Shown here: positions 46,035 to 55,470 of the stretch, piece by piece
Layout of the letters: each line of letters opens with the position of its first letter
Numbering within the stretch: the first letter of the stretch is position 1
Source of the DNA: Filimonas effusa
GTDB lineage: Bacteria; Bacteroidota; Bacteroidia; Chitinophagales; Chitinophagaceae
DNA: 64,000 nucleotides
Direction of reading: 5' to 3'
Assembly (NCBI RefSeq): GCF_004118675.1
Contig: NZ_SDHZ01000001.1
Coordinates: 2,790,001 to 2,854,000 of the forward strand
Program-made: the position numbers and the translations under genes
Notes under the pieces: generated by a model
Told to the model about the DNA's origin: nothing
The model's input: the letters and a program-made list of their open reading frames with translations, nothing else
The model's database searches: none

Positions 46035-47564
46035 ATGCAAGAAAAGATCATCATTCTTGACTTCGGGTCTCAATACACACAACTTATAGCCCGGAGAGTC
46101 AGAGAACTCAGCGTTTACTGCGAAATCCATCCCTTCAATCATCTGCCTGTTTTTGACGATACCGTCAAAGGAGTGATTTTTTCGGGAAGCCCCTATTCCG
46201 TAAGGCAAACAGATGCCCCCCAAATCAACCTGTCGCTGTTTCATAACAAATTTCCACTGCTGGGTGTTTGCTATGGTGCACAATATATTGCACAACACTC
46301 CGGCGGCGAAGTGGTTCCCTCTACCATCCGCGAATACGGACGCGCAAATCTGCAGGAAATCAATGCACAATCTCCCCTGCTCAAAGGCATTGGCAAAGAT
46401 TCACAGGTCTGGATGTCCCATGGCGATACCATCGCCCGTATTCCGGATAATTTCGACATCATAGCCAGCACCGATACAGTAAAGGTAGCCGCTTACCACG
46501 TACGCGACTCCAAAACCTACTGTATCCAGTTTCACCCCGAGGTTACACATAGCATCGACGGCAAACAACTGCTGCAAAACTTCCTCGTCGATATCTGCGG
46601 CTGCAAACAGGACTGGACACCCGATGCCTTCATCGAAACCACCATCGCCGCACTCCGCGAAAAGCTGGGCAACGATAAAGTGGTACTGGGCCTCTCCGGA
46701 GGTGTCGACTCTTCCGTTGCTGCGGTATTATTACACCAGGCAATAGGTAAAAACCTGCATTGCATCTTCGTTGATAACGGACTGCTGCGTAAAGAGGAGT
46801 TCGAACAGGTGCTCGACTCCTATAAACATATGGGACTGAACGTAAAAGGCATCAACGCCAAAGACCGCTTCCTGGGCCAGCTCGCAGGCATCAGCGACCC
46901 CGAGAAAAAGCGCAAGACCATCGGCCGCGTATTCATCGAGGTGTTCGACGACGCCGCACATGAAGTACAGGACGTGAAATGGCTGGGACAAGGCACCATT
47001 TACCCCGATGTCATCGAGTCGGTTTCCGTAAAAGGTCCTTCTGCTACCATCAAATCGCATCATAACGTAGGCGGATTGCCCGATTTTATGAAGCTGAAAG
47101 TAGTAGAACCACTGAATACCCTGTTTAAAGACGAGGTACGCAGAGTAGGTAAAACGCTTGGCATCAACGATAGCCTCATCGGACGTCACCCCTTCCCCGG
47201 ACCCGGATTGGCGATCCGTATTCTAGGGGATATCACACCTGAAAAAGTTGCTATCTTGCAGGAGGCAGATGCCATTTATATCAATAACCTGAAGGCTTCA
47301 GGATGGTACGATAAGGTATGGCAGGCCGGCGCTATCTTCTTACCGGTTCAATCGGTAGGCGTAATGGGCGACGAAAGAACTTACGAGAACGTAATATGCC
47401 TCAGGGCCGTTACTTCTGTAGATGGTATGACAGCCGACTGGAGCCATCTGCCTTACGAATTGCTGGCAAAAATCTCGAACGAGATCATCAATAATGTGAA
47501 AGGGATCAATAGGGTGGTATATGATATCAGTTCCAAACCACCCGCTACTATTGAGTGGGAATAG
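46035..47564 (+). CDS. guaA: GMP synthase (glutamine-hydrolysing)
   Basis: The enzyme converts XMP to GMP with glutamine and ATP. The N-terminal class-I amidotransferase domain has the nucleophile Cys79 in [11 protein letters not shown] and the histidine-glutamate pair in QFHPEVTHS near 170. The ATP-pyrophosphatase domain has the P-loop [13 protein letters not shown] near 216-228, and the C-terminal dimerisation domain ends with KPPATIEWE, the usual GuaA end. The ATG at 46035 gives 509 residues; the in-frame TTG at 46029 is part of the promoter element and is not preferred. Confidence 0.96.
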   Translation: MQEKIIILDFGSQYTQLIARRVRELSVYCEIHPFNHLPVFDDTVKGVIFSGSPYSVRQTDAPQINLSLFHNKFPLLGVCYGAQYIAQHSGGEVVPSTIREYGRANLQEINAQSPLLKGIGKDSQVWMSHGDTIARIPDNFDIIASTDTVKVAAYHVRDSKTYCIQFHPEVTHSIDGKQLLQNFLVDICGCKQDWTPDAFIETTIAALREKLGNDKVVLGLSGGVDSSVAAVLLHQAIGKNLHCIFVDNGLLRKEEFEQVLDSYKHMGLNVKGINAKDRFLGQLAGISDPEKKRKTIGRVFIEVFDDAAHEVQDVKWLGQGTIYPDVIESVSVKGPSATIKSHHNVGGLPDFMKLKVVEPLNTLFKDEVRRVGKTLGINDSLIGRHPFPGPGLAIRILGDITPEKVAILQEADAIYINNLKASGWYDKVWQAGAIFLPVQSVGVMGDERTYENVICLRAVTSVDGMTADWSHLPYELLAKISNEIINNVKGINRVVYDISSKPPATIEWE

Positions 47565-47602
47565 GCATCAATTTTGATCGGTTCGCATAACAATAATAGT
47601 AT

Positions 47603-48790
47603 ATGAACCCTGGAACAAGATTACTGGTTGCTTCAGCTTTCCTGCTGTGCAGTGTGCTTTCGGCTACTGCCCAGCAGGAAACTTCCGGTAAACCCATGCG
47701 CGTGGCAGTATTGGCGCCGCTTTATCTCGACTCTGCCTTTAACGGATTTACTTACAAACTGGGCAGCAGCAGCATCCCCAAATACATTCTACCGGGATTG
47801 GACTTCTACAATGGCGTCATGCTGGCCGTCGATTCTTTACAGAACGAAAACATGCCCATTGAAGTATGGGTGTACGATACCAAGAAACTGGGACAAACCA
47901 TTCCGGGTATGCTTAGCGGCATGGAATACCTGAACTTCTCTCTTATTGTAGCCTCTTTCAACAACACAGCAGAACAAAAGCTGCTATCGGAATTTTCTTT
48001 CAGGAAAAACATACCGGTAATATCCGCCACTTATCCCAACGATGCAGGCCTCAACGCCAACCCATTCTTCATGATGGTGAATTCCACCCTCAAAACACAT
48101 GTCGAAGCACTGCACAGCTACACACAAAAGAATTATGCCGGCACCGCAGCCAAGCTGCTGTTTGTAACAAAGCCGGGACCGCTGGAAACAAAGATCAAAA
48201 GCTATTTTGCTGCACAGGATGCGTTGGCCGGTAAGCTCAACTATAAGGTGATCACACTTACCGACAATTTCACGGAAGACAACCTCTTGCCTTTTATGGA
48301 TTCCACCCGCCAGAACATTATCATCTGCGGCAGTGTGAACGAAGCATTCGGCAGCAGTATCGTACGCACGTTGAACGCAGCTCCTTCCTATAGAACAGTG
48401 GCCATAGGCATGCCCACATGGGACGGCCTGAAAGAAATTACCGGTGCCGCTTCAAAGAACATTGAGATCGTATATTCCACTCCCTATAACTTTTCACGCA
48501 CCGATAAAACAGGCAGCTCCATTGTCAAACAATATCGCTCAAAATACATGGGACGCCCCAGCGATATGGTGTTCAAAGGTTTTGAAAGCATGTATCACTT
48601 CTCACGCCTCATGCTGCAATACCGCGCCAACTTCATCAATAACGTTTCCGACTCAGGTTATAAGATAGCCAACAGCTTCCGGTTCGAGCCGGTTCGCCTC
48701 ACCAACACCTCCTTCGTTCCCGATTACCTCGAAAACAAAAAACTGTATTTCGTTAAAGTACAGGGCGGTGTAGTGAAAAGCGTGAACTAA
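47603..48790 (+). CDS. Periplasmic binding protein-like (type 1) exported protein
   Basis: The 395-residue protein has a signal peptide (ending SATAQQ) and a type 1 periplasmic-binding fold, seen as VAVLAPLYLDSAF at the start, GLDFYNGVMLAVDSLQ near residue 66, and alternating strand-helix units with VISATYPNDAGLNANPFFM. In Bacteroidota such proteins often lie alone, without ABC permeases, and may be ancestral to LysM-type envelope proteins. No transporter genes adjoin it. Ligand unknown. It follows guaA by 38 bp. Confidence 0.78.
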   Translation: MNPGTRLLVASAFLLCSVLSATAQQETSGKPMRVAVLAPLYLDSAFNGFTYKLGSSSIPKYILPGLDFYNGVMLAVDSLQNENMPIEVWVYDTKKLGQTIPGMLSGMEYLNFSLIVASFNNTAEQKLLSEFSFRKNIPVISATYPNDAGLNANPFFMMVNSTLKTHVEALHSYTQKNYAGTAAKLLFVTKPGPLETKIKSYFAAQDALAGKLNYKVITLTDNFTEDNLLPFMDSTRQNIIICGSVNEAFGSSIVRTLNAAPSYRTVAIGMPTWDGLKEITGAASKNIEIVYSTPYNFSRTDKTGSSIVKQYRSKYMGRPSDMVFKGFESMYHFSRLMLQYRANFINNVSDSGYKIANSFRFEPVRLTNTSFVPDYLENKKLYFVKVQGGVVKSVN

Positions 48791-48800
48791 AACATAAGAA

Positions 48801-48830
48801 GGCTGTTGTAACTACAGCAGCCGTTCTCTC
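48801..48830 (+). terminator. Possible terminator after the binding-protein gene
   Basis: GGCTGTTGT (48801-48809) pairs with ACAGCAGCC (48814-48822) with one wobble around AACT, followed by a T/C-rich run without a solid poly-T. Confidence 0.4.
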
Positions 48831-48924
48831 TTCTGTTTTCTGTAGCGGACGGCTGCCGGAACGCAATTGCAGGCCAACAAAGGATTGCAGGCGCTGATTG
48901 AAACATCTGTCATCAGGAAAACAC

Positions 48925-50064
48925 ATGCTTATCACATTTACTGATAAAGGTCTTTACTGCGCTGCCGGCGATTTCTATATCGATCCCTGGCGGCCTGTCG
49001 ATAAAGCCGTTATTACCCATGCCCATAGCGATCACGCACGCTGGGGCAGCAAACATTATCTCTGTCATACCTATAGCCTGCCTTTATTGAGCGCCCGCCT
49101 GGGCGACCTGTCTTTCCAGGCGCTGGAATGGAACCAGGCCATCAGCATTAACGGTGTGAAAGTATCCCTGCATCCCGCCGGACATATCATAGGCGCTTCG
49201 CAGGTAAGGGTAGAATATAAAGGAGAAGTATGGGTAATAAGCGGCGACTACAAAACAGAAGATGATGGCTTGAGCGGGGCCTTTGTACCGGTGCCCTGTC
49301 ATCATTTCGTTACCGAATCTACATTTGGGTTGCCCATTTATAATTGGCAACCGCAGGAAACAATATACAGCCAGATAAGAGAATGGGTAATGCGCAACCG
49401 GGAGCAACTGGTAACCAGCATGCTCATTGGTTATAGCCTGGGAAAGGCCCAGCGCCTGCTGCAGGCGGTAGCGCCGCTGGAGCTGCCCGTTTACGCGCAT
49501 GGCGCCATCTATAACATGCACCAGGCAATACTTACAACAGGCATAAAACTGCCGGCCATAGAACGTATTACACCCGATACGCCAAGAGCACAGCTAAAAG
49601 GAAGCATCGTGCTGGCGCCGCCCAGCGCAGAAGGCTCCTTCTGGATGCGAAAGATGTCGCCCTACAGCATTGGCATGTGCAGCGGCTGGATGCAGGTAAG
49701 AGGAAATGTCCGCCGCCGTAATGCCGACGCAGGTTTCGCACTTAGCGATCACGCCGACTGGAACGGCTTGTTATATGCCATCAAAGCCACAGGCGCCGAA
49801 AAGGTATACGTAACACACGGCTTCCAGGCAGCCCTCAGCCGTTACCTGAACGAAGCCGGCACCTGGAGCGCCGAAGTAAAAACCGAATACGGCACAGAAG
49901 ATGACAGCATTGACGACGTCGCCGCAGAAAAGGAAACCATCCCCGGAACAGAAGCCTCTTCACAAGAAACGCCTGCCGCAAAAAGCGAAGCTTCAACCGG
50001 AACAGGGGAGCACACCGGGAACGCAATTGATGAGGAAGATGAATCTAACCATAACAGCCTATGA
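48925..50064 (+). CDS. Ligase-associated MBL-fold exonuclease
   Basis: The 379-residue protein belongs to the metallo-beta-lactamase/beta-CASP family used in RNA or DNA processing. The metal-binding motif THAHSDH at residues 31-37 (His32, His34, Asp36, His37) and the later ALSDHADW and VTHGF segments are visible. The ATG at 48925 gives the usual start MLITFTDKGLYC; a TTG at 48898 is not preferred. A low-complexity acidic tail (from about 325) is rich in Glu, Ser and Thr. It overlaps the ligase gene by 4 bp, the known ligase-associated DNA damage response arrangement. Confidence 0.9.
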   Translation: MLITFTDKGLYCAAGDFYIDPWRPVDKAVITHAHSDHARWGSKHYLCHTYSLPLLSARLGDLSFQALEWNQAISINGVKVSLHPAGHIIGASQVRVEYKGEVWVISGDYKTEDDGLSGAFVPVPCHHFVTESTFGLPIYNWQPQETIYSQIREWVMRNREQLVTSMLIGYSLGKAQRLLQAVAPLELPVYAHGAIYNMHQAILTTGIKLPAIERITPDTPRAQLKGSIVLAPPSAEGSFWMRKMSPYSIGMCSGWMQVRGNVRRRNADAGFALSDHADWNGLLYAIKATGAEKVYVTHGFQAALSRYLNEAGTWSAEVKTEYGTEDDSIDDVAAEKETIPGTEASSQETPAAKSEASTGTGEHTGNAIDEEDESNHNSL

Positions 50065-51692
50065 CAACACTACTGCCAGATCAATATCTTCACGGGTTCA
50101 ACGGCTTTGCTGCACTGGTGCAGGCATTGGGCACAGCTACCGGTACCAACGACAAGCTCGATGCACTTGCCCAATATTTCGTAACCGCGGAAGACAACGA
50201 TAAGGTTTGGGTAATCGCCTTATTCAGCGGCCGCCGCCCGCGGCGGATAGCCAGCACCACTTTACTGCAGCAATGGAGTAACGAATTATCAGGTACACCC
50301 GCCTGGCTATTCGAAGAATGTTATCATACCGTAGGCGATCTTGCAGAAACCATTGCCTTACTACTCCCCCCGCCTGTTGCCAGCGCTACGGAAAGCTATA
50401 GTCTCTCCTATTATCTCGAACAGTTGATAACACTGGAGAAACAGGACGAAGCTATCAAGAAAGCATTTGTTGTCCACCACTGGCAACACATGAACAGGGA
50501 AGAACGGTTTGTATTCAATAAACTGCTTACCGGCGGCTTCCGCATTGGCGTTTCACAAAAGATGATGGTGAACGCACTGGCCAAAAAGATCGCGCTCTCC
50601 GCATCCGTTATCGCTCACCGAATCAGCGGCAACTGGGACCCCGCAACTACTAAATTCCAGGAATTACTGCTCGAACAGGAAGCACCGGTAGATTTCTCAC
50701 GCCCCTACCCCTTCTATTTAGCTTATGCATTGGACCAGGACCCGCAACAGCTCGGCGACCCCGGAGAATGGCAGGCCGAATGGAAATGGGATGGCATCCG
50801 CGGCCAGATCATTAAACGCAATAACGAACTCTTCGTATGGAGCAGGGGCGAAGAACTGATGACAGAGAAATTCCCCGAATACCATAGCCTGCTTTCCTTA
50901 CTGCCCGATGGCGTGGCACTCGACGGTGAGATCATTCCAAGCATCAACGGCAAACCTATGCCCTTTGCAATCCTGCAAACCCGCATAGGACGTAAAAACA
51001 TCACTAAAAAAAACCTATCCGAATCACCCATTGCCTTTTATGCCTACGACCTGCTGGAACACGAAGGCGCAGACATAAGAGAACAACCGCTCGATATACG
51101 CCGGCCCTTGCTGGAGCAGATTGTAACAGCAGCCAACCATCCCGCACTGCAGTTATCACCCGTCATTCCTTTTGTCAACTGGTCGCAATTGGCAGAGATC
51201 CGCGAACAATCAAGATCACAGCTTGCAGAAGGACTTATGCTGAAAAGAAGATCAGCCAGCTACCAGGTGGGACGAAAAGTAGGCGACTGGTGGAAATGGA
51301 AGATCCAGCCACTGACAATAGACGCAGTGATGATCTACGCCCAGAAAGGCCATGGCAGACGCAGTAACCTCTATACCGACTATACCTTCGCCGTAAAGGA
51401 CGGCGACAAACTGGTAAGCTTTACCAAAGCGTACTCCGGTTTAACCGACAAAGAGTTCAACGAGGTCGATGCCTTCGTAAAACGAAACTCCCTCGAAAAG
51501 TTTGGCCCCGTACGCACAGTAAAGCCAGAGCTGGTGTTCGAGATCGCATTTGAAGGCATCGCAGCAAGCAACCGTCATAAAAGCGGCGTAGCACTGCGCT
51601 TTCCACGCATCAGCAGGTGGCGGAAGGATAAAAAAGCCGATGAAATTAACACGCTGGAAGACCTGAAAAAGATGCTGGAGAATAGGTCATAG
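50061..51692 (+). CDS. ATP-dependent DNA ligase, ligase-associated repair cluster
   Basis: The 543-residue ligase seals DNA nicks with ATP. The adenylation lysine lies in motif I EWKWDGIRGQ near residue 241, with further motifs LDGEIIP near 290, and EGLMLKRRSASYQVGRKVGDWWKWK near 395-415 (motifs IV-V). The N-terminal DNA-binding domain is about 200 residues. It overlaps the upstream MBL nuclease by 4 bp and precedes the DEXH helicase by 190 bp, in the four-gene cluster described in many bacteria with PdeM and this helicase. Confidence 0.94.
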   Translation: MTTLLPDQYLHGFNGFAALVQALGTATGTNDKLDALAQYFVTAEDNDKVWVIALFSGRRPRRIASTTLLQQWSNELSGTPAWLFEECYHTVGDLAETIALLLPPPVASATESYSLSYYLEQLITLEKQDEAIKKAFVVHHWQHMNREERFVFNKLLTGGFRIGVSQKMMVNALAKKIALSASVIAHRISGNWDPATTKFQELLLEQEAPVDFSRPYPFYLAYALDQDPQQLGDPGEWQAEWKWDGIRGQIIKRNNELFVWSRGEELMTEKFPEYHSLLSLLPDGVALDGEIIPSINGKPMPFAILQTRIGRKNITKKNLSESPIAFYAYDLLEHEGADIREQPLDIRRPLLEQIVTAANHPALQLSPVIPFVNWSQLAEIREQSRSQLAEGLMLKRRSASYQVGRKVGDWWKWKIQPLTIDAVMIYAQKGHGRRSNLYTDYTFAVKDGDKLVSFTKAYSGLTDKEFNEVDAFVKRNSLEKFGPVRTVKPELVFEIAFEGIAASNRHKSGVALRFPRISRWRKDKKADEINTLEDLKKMLENRS

Positions 51693-51866
51693 AGAGCTGA
51701 TGGTAAAATGGGTAACGCCCGGAGGGCAGTAAATTGGGGATATGTGACAGGCCACACTTATGGAAAGTGATGACAAGAAGAACATAATGGATTTAAGACC
51801 TGCAACAATTACGGTAAGTTAACAGGAGAGGCTGATTGTAATGCATGCGTATGAACCCAATTGGTT

Positions 51867-51874
51867 TAATTTTG
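51867..51874 (+). promoter_or_regulatory. -7 element directly before the helicase gene
   Basis: TAATTTTG is a perfect TAnnTTTG element, 7 bp before the helicase ATG at 51882, so a very short or absent leader is possible. The helicase may therefore be transcribed separately from the ligase. Confidence 0.4.
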
Positions 51875-51881
51875 ATAACGA

Positions 51882-54470
51882 ATGACAAAACTGGCGGACA
51901 CCAAAGGATACCATATCATTTCCGAATGGTTGAAGGATAAAGGTTATAAGGCCTTTGCCTTCCAGGAAGAAACCTGGAAACATATTCATGCCGGCGAAAG
52001 CGGCCTGGTGAATGCACCTACCGGGTTCGGCAAAACTTTTTCCGTATTCCTGGGAGCTGTGATACAATTCATGAACACCTATCCGGCAACTTACCGTTCC
52101 AGGAAAAAGAACGGATTACAGTTGTTATGGATAACGCCATTACGCGCACTGGCCAAGGATATCGGGCGGGCCATGGAAGAAGTGATTGCGGAAACAGGAT
52201 TAAGCTGGCAGGTAGGCATCCGCAACGGCGATACCGCTACGTCTGAACGCCAGCGCCAAAAACGTAATGTGCCGGAAGTGCTCATCATTACACCCGAAAG
52301 CTTACACCTCATGCTGGCACAGCGCGATTATACTGAGGTCTTTAAAACACTCCGTGTAATTGCCGTTGATGAATGGCACGAACTGCTCGGCAGTAAAAGA
52401 GGCGTGCAAATGGAACTGGCGCTGTCACGTCTCATCAACCTTCGGCATACAACAGCCCCTGCCCCCCCTGACGCCGCAATAGATGTTCCGGCAACAAACC
52501 CAAAGAAAAAAGCTGCTGCACCCAGCCACAATAACACCAACGCACCAGGAGCAGAAAATACACCTCCACAAACGAATAGCCTGTCGGTATGGGGCATCAG
52601 CGCAACCATAGGCAACCTTGAGCAGGCAAAGGAAGTACTGATGGCGCCACTGAAGAAAACGGGCGTTATTGTAAAAGCCCGGCTTTCAAAACCTATACAC
52701 GTAGAATCCATCTTACCCGACGAAATAGAAAAATATCCCTGGGCAGGCCACCTGGGCATCAAGCTCGCGCATAAGCTGCTGCCGGTAATAGAACAAAGCA
52801 AAACAACACTGCTGTTCATCAATACCCGCGGCATGAGCGAACGATGGTATCAAACCTTACTCACCATAGCGCCGGAACTGGCAGGAGCCATTGCACTACA
52901 CCACGGCAGTATTGAACAGGAATTACGCATTTGGGTAGAAGAGGCCCTGCATACCGAAACCCTGAAAGTGGTGGTATGTACCGCCAGCCTCGACCTGGGG
53001 GTCGACTTCCGGCCGGTAGATACCGTCATCCAGGTGGGTTCTCCAAAAGGCGTAGCCCGCTTCCTGCAACGCGCCGGCAGAAGCGGTCACCAGCCCGGAC
53101 AGATCAGTAAGATCTACTTTGTTCCTACCCACTCCCTCGAGCTGGTGGAAGCCGCCGCTATCAAACAGGCCATCAAAGAAGAACTCATCGAAAGCCGCGA
53201 GCCAATGGCCTTGTGCTTCGATGTACTGGTGCAATATATGTGTACCCTGGCGATAGGAGAAGGATTTGTTTCGCAGCAACTCTATGAAGAAGTAAAGTCT
53301 ACCTGGTGTTATTCCGAGATCACGGAAGACGACTGGCGGCGGGCGCTTACGCATATCACAACAGGAGGCGCCGCCCTCACGCAATACGATGAATACAGGA
53401 AGGTAGAACCCGTAAACGGCATCTACCGTATCCTCAACAGGCGTATAGCCATGCATCACCGTATGCAGATAGGCACCATCGTAAGCGATGCCATGCTGAA
53501 AGTAAAATTCATGAGCGGCGGCTATATAGGACTGATTGAAGAATATTTCATCAGCCGCCTTTCGCCGGGAGATAGTTTTACACTGGCCGGCAGAAACCTC
53601 GCATTGGTACAGATCAAGGATATGACGGTGATCGTCAAAAAATCTACCGCCTCAAAAAGCATCGTGCCCAGCTGGAACGGCGGCCGTATGCCACTTTCCG
53701 CAAACCTGGGTATGATGCTGCGGCAAACGTTTAACGTGGCGCTCAGCAAAAAAGCAAAAGAGCCCGAATTAAAGATCCTGCTGCCTTTATTTGAACTGCA
53801 GGAACAGTTGTCACACATACCGCAATCCAATGAACTGCTGATTGAACATATCGCTACGAAAGATGGCTATCATGTTTTTGTATACCCTTTCGAAGGACGC
53901 CTCGTACATGAAGCTATGGCCACCTTGCTGGCTTACCGCATCAGCAATACTATGCCCATTACTTTTTCGATAGCCATGAACGACTATGGCTTCGAGTTAC
54001 TCAGCGACCAGCCCATACCTATCGACGACACCAATGTGCTGGACCTGTTTTCTTCCGATAACCTCATCAACGACATTCAACGCAGCGCCAATGCCACAGA
54101 AATGGCCAAGCGGAAGTTCAGGGATGTTGCCGTCATCGGGGGACTTGTATTCCAGGGCTACCCCGGCGAACACAAAAAAGCACGGCACCTGCAATCATCC
54201 GCCTCTCTGCTGTTCAAGGTCTTTGCAGACTATGACCCGGATAATATCTTACTAAGGCAGGCTTACCAGGAAGTGCTCGACCAGCAGATGGAAGAAGCAC
54301 GTTTACGCGCAGCATTGGAACGTATTCAGCATAGTAAGATCGTGATTACTGTACCCGACCGGCTTACTCCGTTTTGTTTCCCCATTAAAGTAGATAGCCT
54401 GAGAGAAAATATGTCGTCGGAACAACTCGAAGATCGCGTACGGAAAATGCAGGAACAACTCGAGCGATGA
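51882..54470 (+). CDS. Ligase-associated DEXH-box helicase (Lhr-like)
   Basis: The 862-residue ATP-dependent helicase has Walker A VNAPTGFGKTF near residues 43-53, the TPLRALAKD motif Ia, DEXH box DEWHELLGS near 163, SAT motif GISATIGNLE near 241, and motif VI QRAGRSGHQPG near 398. A proline/alanine-rich insertion sits at about 190-235. The C-terminal 350 residues are the winged-helix/Lhr-type extension. Located between ligase and PdeM, it is the helicase of the same repair cluster. Confidence 0.94.
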   Translation: MTKLADTKGYHIISEWLKDKGYKAFAFQEETWKHIHAGESGLVNAPTGFGKTFSVFLGAVIQFMNTYPATYRSRKKNGLQLLWITPLRALAKDIGRAMEEVIAETGLSWQVGIRNGDTATSERQRQKRNVPEVLIITPESLHLMLAQRDYTEVFKTLRVIAVDEWHELLGSKRGVQMELALSRLINLRHTTAPAPPDAAIDVPATNPKKKAAAPSHNNTNAPGAENTPPQTNSLSVWGISATIGNLEQAKEVLMAPLKKTGVIVKARLSKPIHVESILPDEIEKYPWAGHLGIKLAHKLLPVIEQSKTTLLFINTRGMSERWYQTLLTIAPELAGAIALHHGSIEQELRIWVEEALHTETLKVVVCTASLDLGVDFRPVDTVIQVGSPKGVARFLQRAGRSGHQPGQISKIYFVPTHSLELVEAAAIKQAIKEELIESREPMALCFDVLVQYMCTLAIGEGFVSQQLYEEVKSTWCYSEITEDDWRRALTHITTGGAALTQYDEYRKVEPVNGIYRILNRRIAMHHRMQIGTIVSDAMLKVKFMSGGYIGLIEEYFISRLSPGDSFTLAGRNLALVQIKDMTVIVKKSTASKSIVPSWNGGRMPLSANLGMMLRQTFNVALSKKAKEPELKILLPLFELQEQLSHIPQSNELLIEHIATKDGYHVFVYPFEGRLVHEAMATLLAYRISNTMPITFSIAMNDYGFELLSDQPIPIDDTNVLDLFSSDNLINDIQRSANATEMAKRKFRDVAVIGGLVFQGYPGEHKKARHLQSSASLLFKVFADYDPDNILLRQAYQEVLDQQMEEARLRAALERIQHSKIVITVPDRLTPFCFPIKVDSLRENMSSEQLEDRVRKMQEQLER

Positions 54471-54488
54471 CAACCTAACACAACACGC

Positions 54489-54665
54489 ATGAATAAACCG
54501 TTATCCCTGAATACTTATCATAAGAAAGATTTCAATAACTGGTTTGGCTATATCACCGACAAAATAATGCTGGATAGTATCCCCAACCCGGTTGTACGAA
54601 TGAGATTCGGAAACGGGTACGACAACTCTCCGGACTTATTCCTGGTTCAGTGCTGTAGCCAATAA
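54489..54665 (+). CDS. Microprotein 1 with C-terminal PDLFLVQCC motif
   Basis: The frame from ATG 54489 to TAA 54665 codes for 58 residues beginning MNKPLSLNTYHKKDF. Near the end it has GNGYDNSPDLFLVQCCSQ. The second microprotein 21 bp downstream ends in an almost identical segment, which makes chance translation unlikely. There is no signal peptide or membrane helix. It lies 18 bp after the helicase gene. It could be a peptide precursor or a cysteine-sensing leader peptide; I know of no described family. Confidence 0.55.
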   Translation: MNKPLSLNTYHKKDFNNWFGYITDKIMLDSIPNPVVRMRFGNGYDNSPDLFLVQCCSQ

Positions 54666-54686
54666 AGTACAAGGGCAGGCTATATC

Positions 54687-54782
54687 ATGCAAAACATGCC
54701 CAACACCTTTCCACATTTGAAGCCCGGCAACGGCCCCGTGAGCGCTCCGGATATATTCCTGGTTCAGTGCTGCGGCAAATAA
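54687..54782 (+). CDS. Microprotein 2 with C-terminal PDIFLVQCC motif
   Basis: The frame from ATG 54687 to TAA 54782 codes for 31 residues and ends with GNGPVSAPDIFLVQCCGK, matching microprotein 1 in the pattern G-N-G-x3-[SA]-P-D-[LI]-F-L-V-Q-C-C-x-[QK]. At DNA level the block is also repeated (CCGGA-TATTCCTGGTTCAGTGCTG). It ends 18 bp before the pdeM start. The N-terminal part differs from microprotein 1, so only the C-terminal part was duplicated or kept. Confidence 0.55.
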   Translation: MQNMPNTFPHLKPGNGPVSAPDIFLVQCCGK

Positions 54783-54800
54783 ACTGTATCTTTACAGCTT

Positions 54801-55451
54801 ATGTTTTCAACGGCACAGCATTCTATTTCAGGTAATAATTTCTGGCTTTCTTCGGAGCGATCTGTCTATTGGGAAGAGAAACAGGCGATTATCCTTTCCG
54901 ATCTTCACCTTGGTAAAACAGGGCATTTCAGGAAAGCAGGTATTGCCATTCCTCAAACAGTATTACATCACGATCTGCAACGCCTGGTGCATTTACTGGA
55001 ATTCTATAGCCCAAAGGAAGTGATCATCGTAGGTGATCTTTTTCATAGCAGGGAAAACAAGGAAATGGATCTTTTCCTCGATTGGCGCAGCAGCTGGTCT
55101 TCCATTGACTTCAGGCTGGTAAAGGGGAACCATGATATTTTGCCGGACAGCTGGTATCACCGTGCAGGCATTATCACCCATCATCGTAGCTATGTAACAG
55201 AAGGTTTCTGCTTTACACACGATCCTTCAGATTGTGCGCCGGGCAGTCATTATACTTTTTCAGGGCATGTGCATCCGGGTATCCGCCTTAGTGGTATGGG
55301 TAAGCAGTCATTGCAATTTCCCTGTTATTATTTCGGCGATGCAGTAGCGATCCTGCCTGCGTTTAGCCATTTTACCGGCCTGGCATTATTACAGCCGGAG
55401 AAAGAGGATACTGTATTCGCAATTGTGAACCAGTCGGTCATCGCACTGTAG
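54801..55451 (+). CDS. pdeM: Ligase-associated endonuclease PdeM, calcineurin-like phosphoesterase
   Basis: The 216-residue metallophosphoesterase has the metal motifs SDLHLGKTGHF (Asp34, His36), VGDLFHSREN near 76, KGNHDILPD near 112, and FSGHVHPGIR near 151. PdeM proteins of this size form the nuclease part of the ligase-associated repair cluster. A TATCTTTA element lies at 54787-54794, 6 bp before the ATG, so it may have its own transcription start. The twin microproteins lie between it and the helicase. Confidence 0.92.
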   Translation: MFSTAQHSISGNNFWLSSERSVYWEEKQAIILSDLHLGKTGHFRKAGIAIPQTVLHHDLQRLVHLLEFYSPKEVIIVGDLFHSRENKEMDLFLDWRSSWSSIDFRLVKGNHDILPDSWYHRAGIITHHRSYVTEGFCFTHDPSDCAPGSHYTFSGHVHPGIRLSGMGKQSLQFPCYYFGDAVAILPAFSHFTGLALLQPEKEDTVFAIVNQSVIAL

Positions 55452-55470
55452 TCTTCAGCCCTGTACAATT

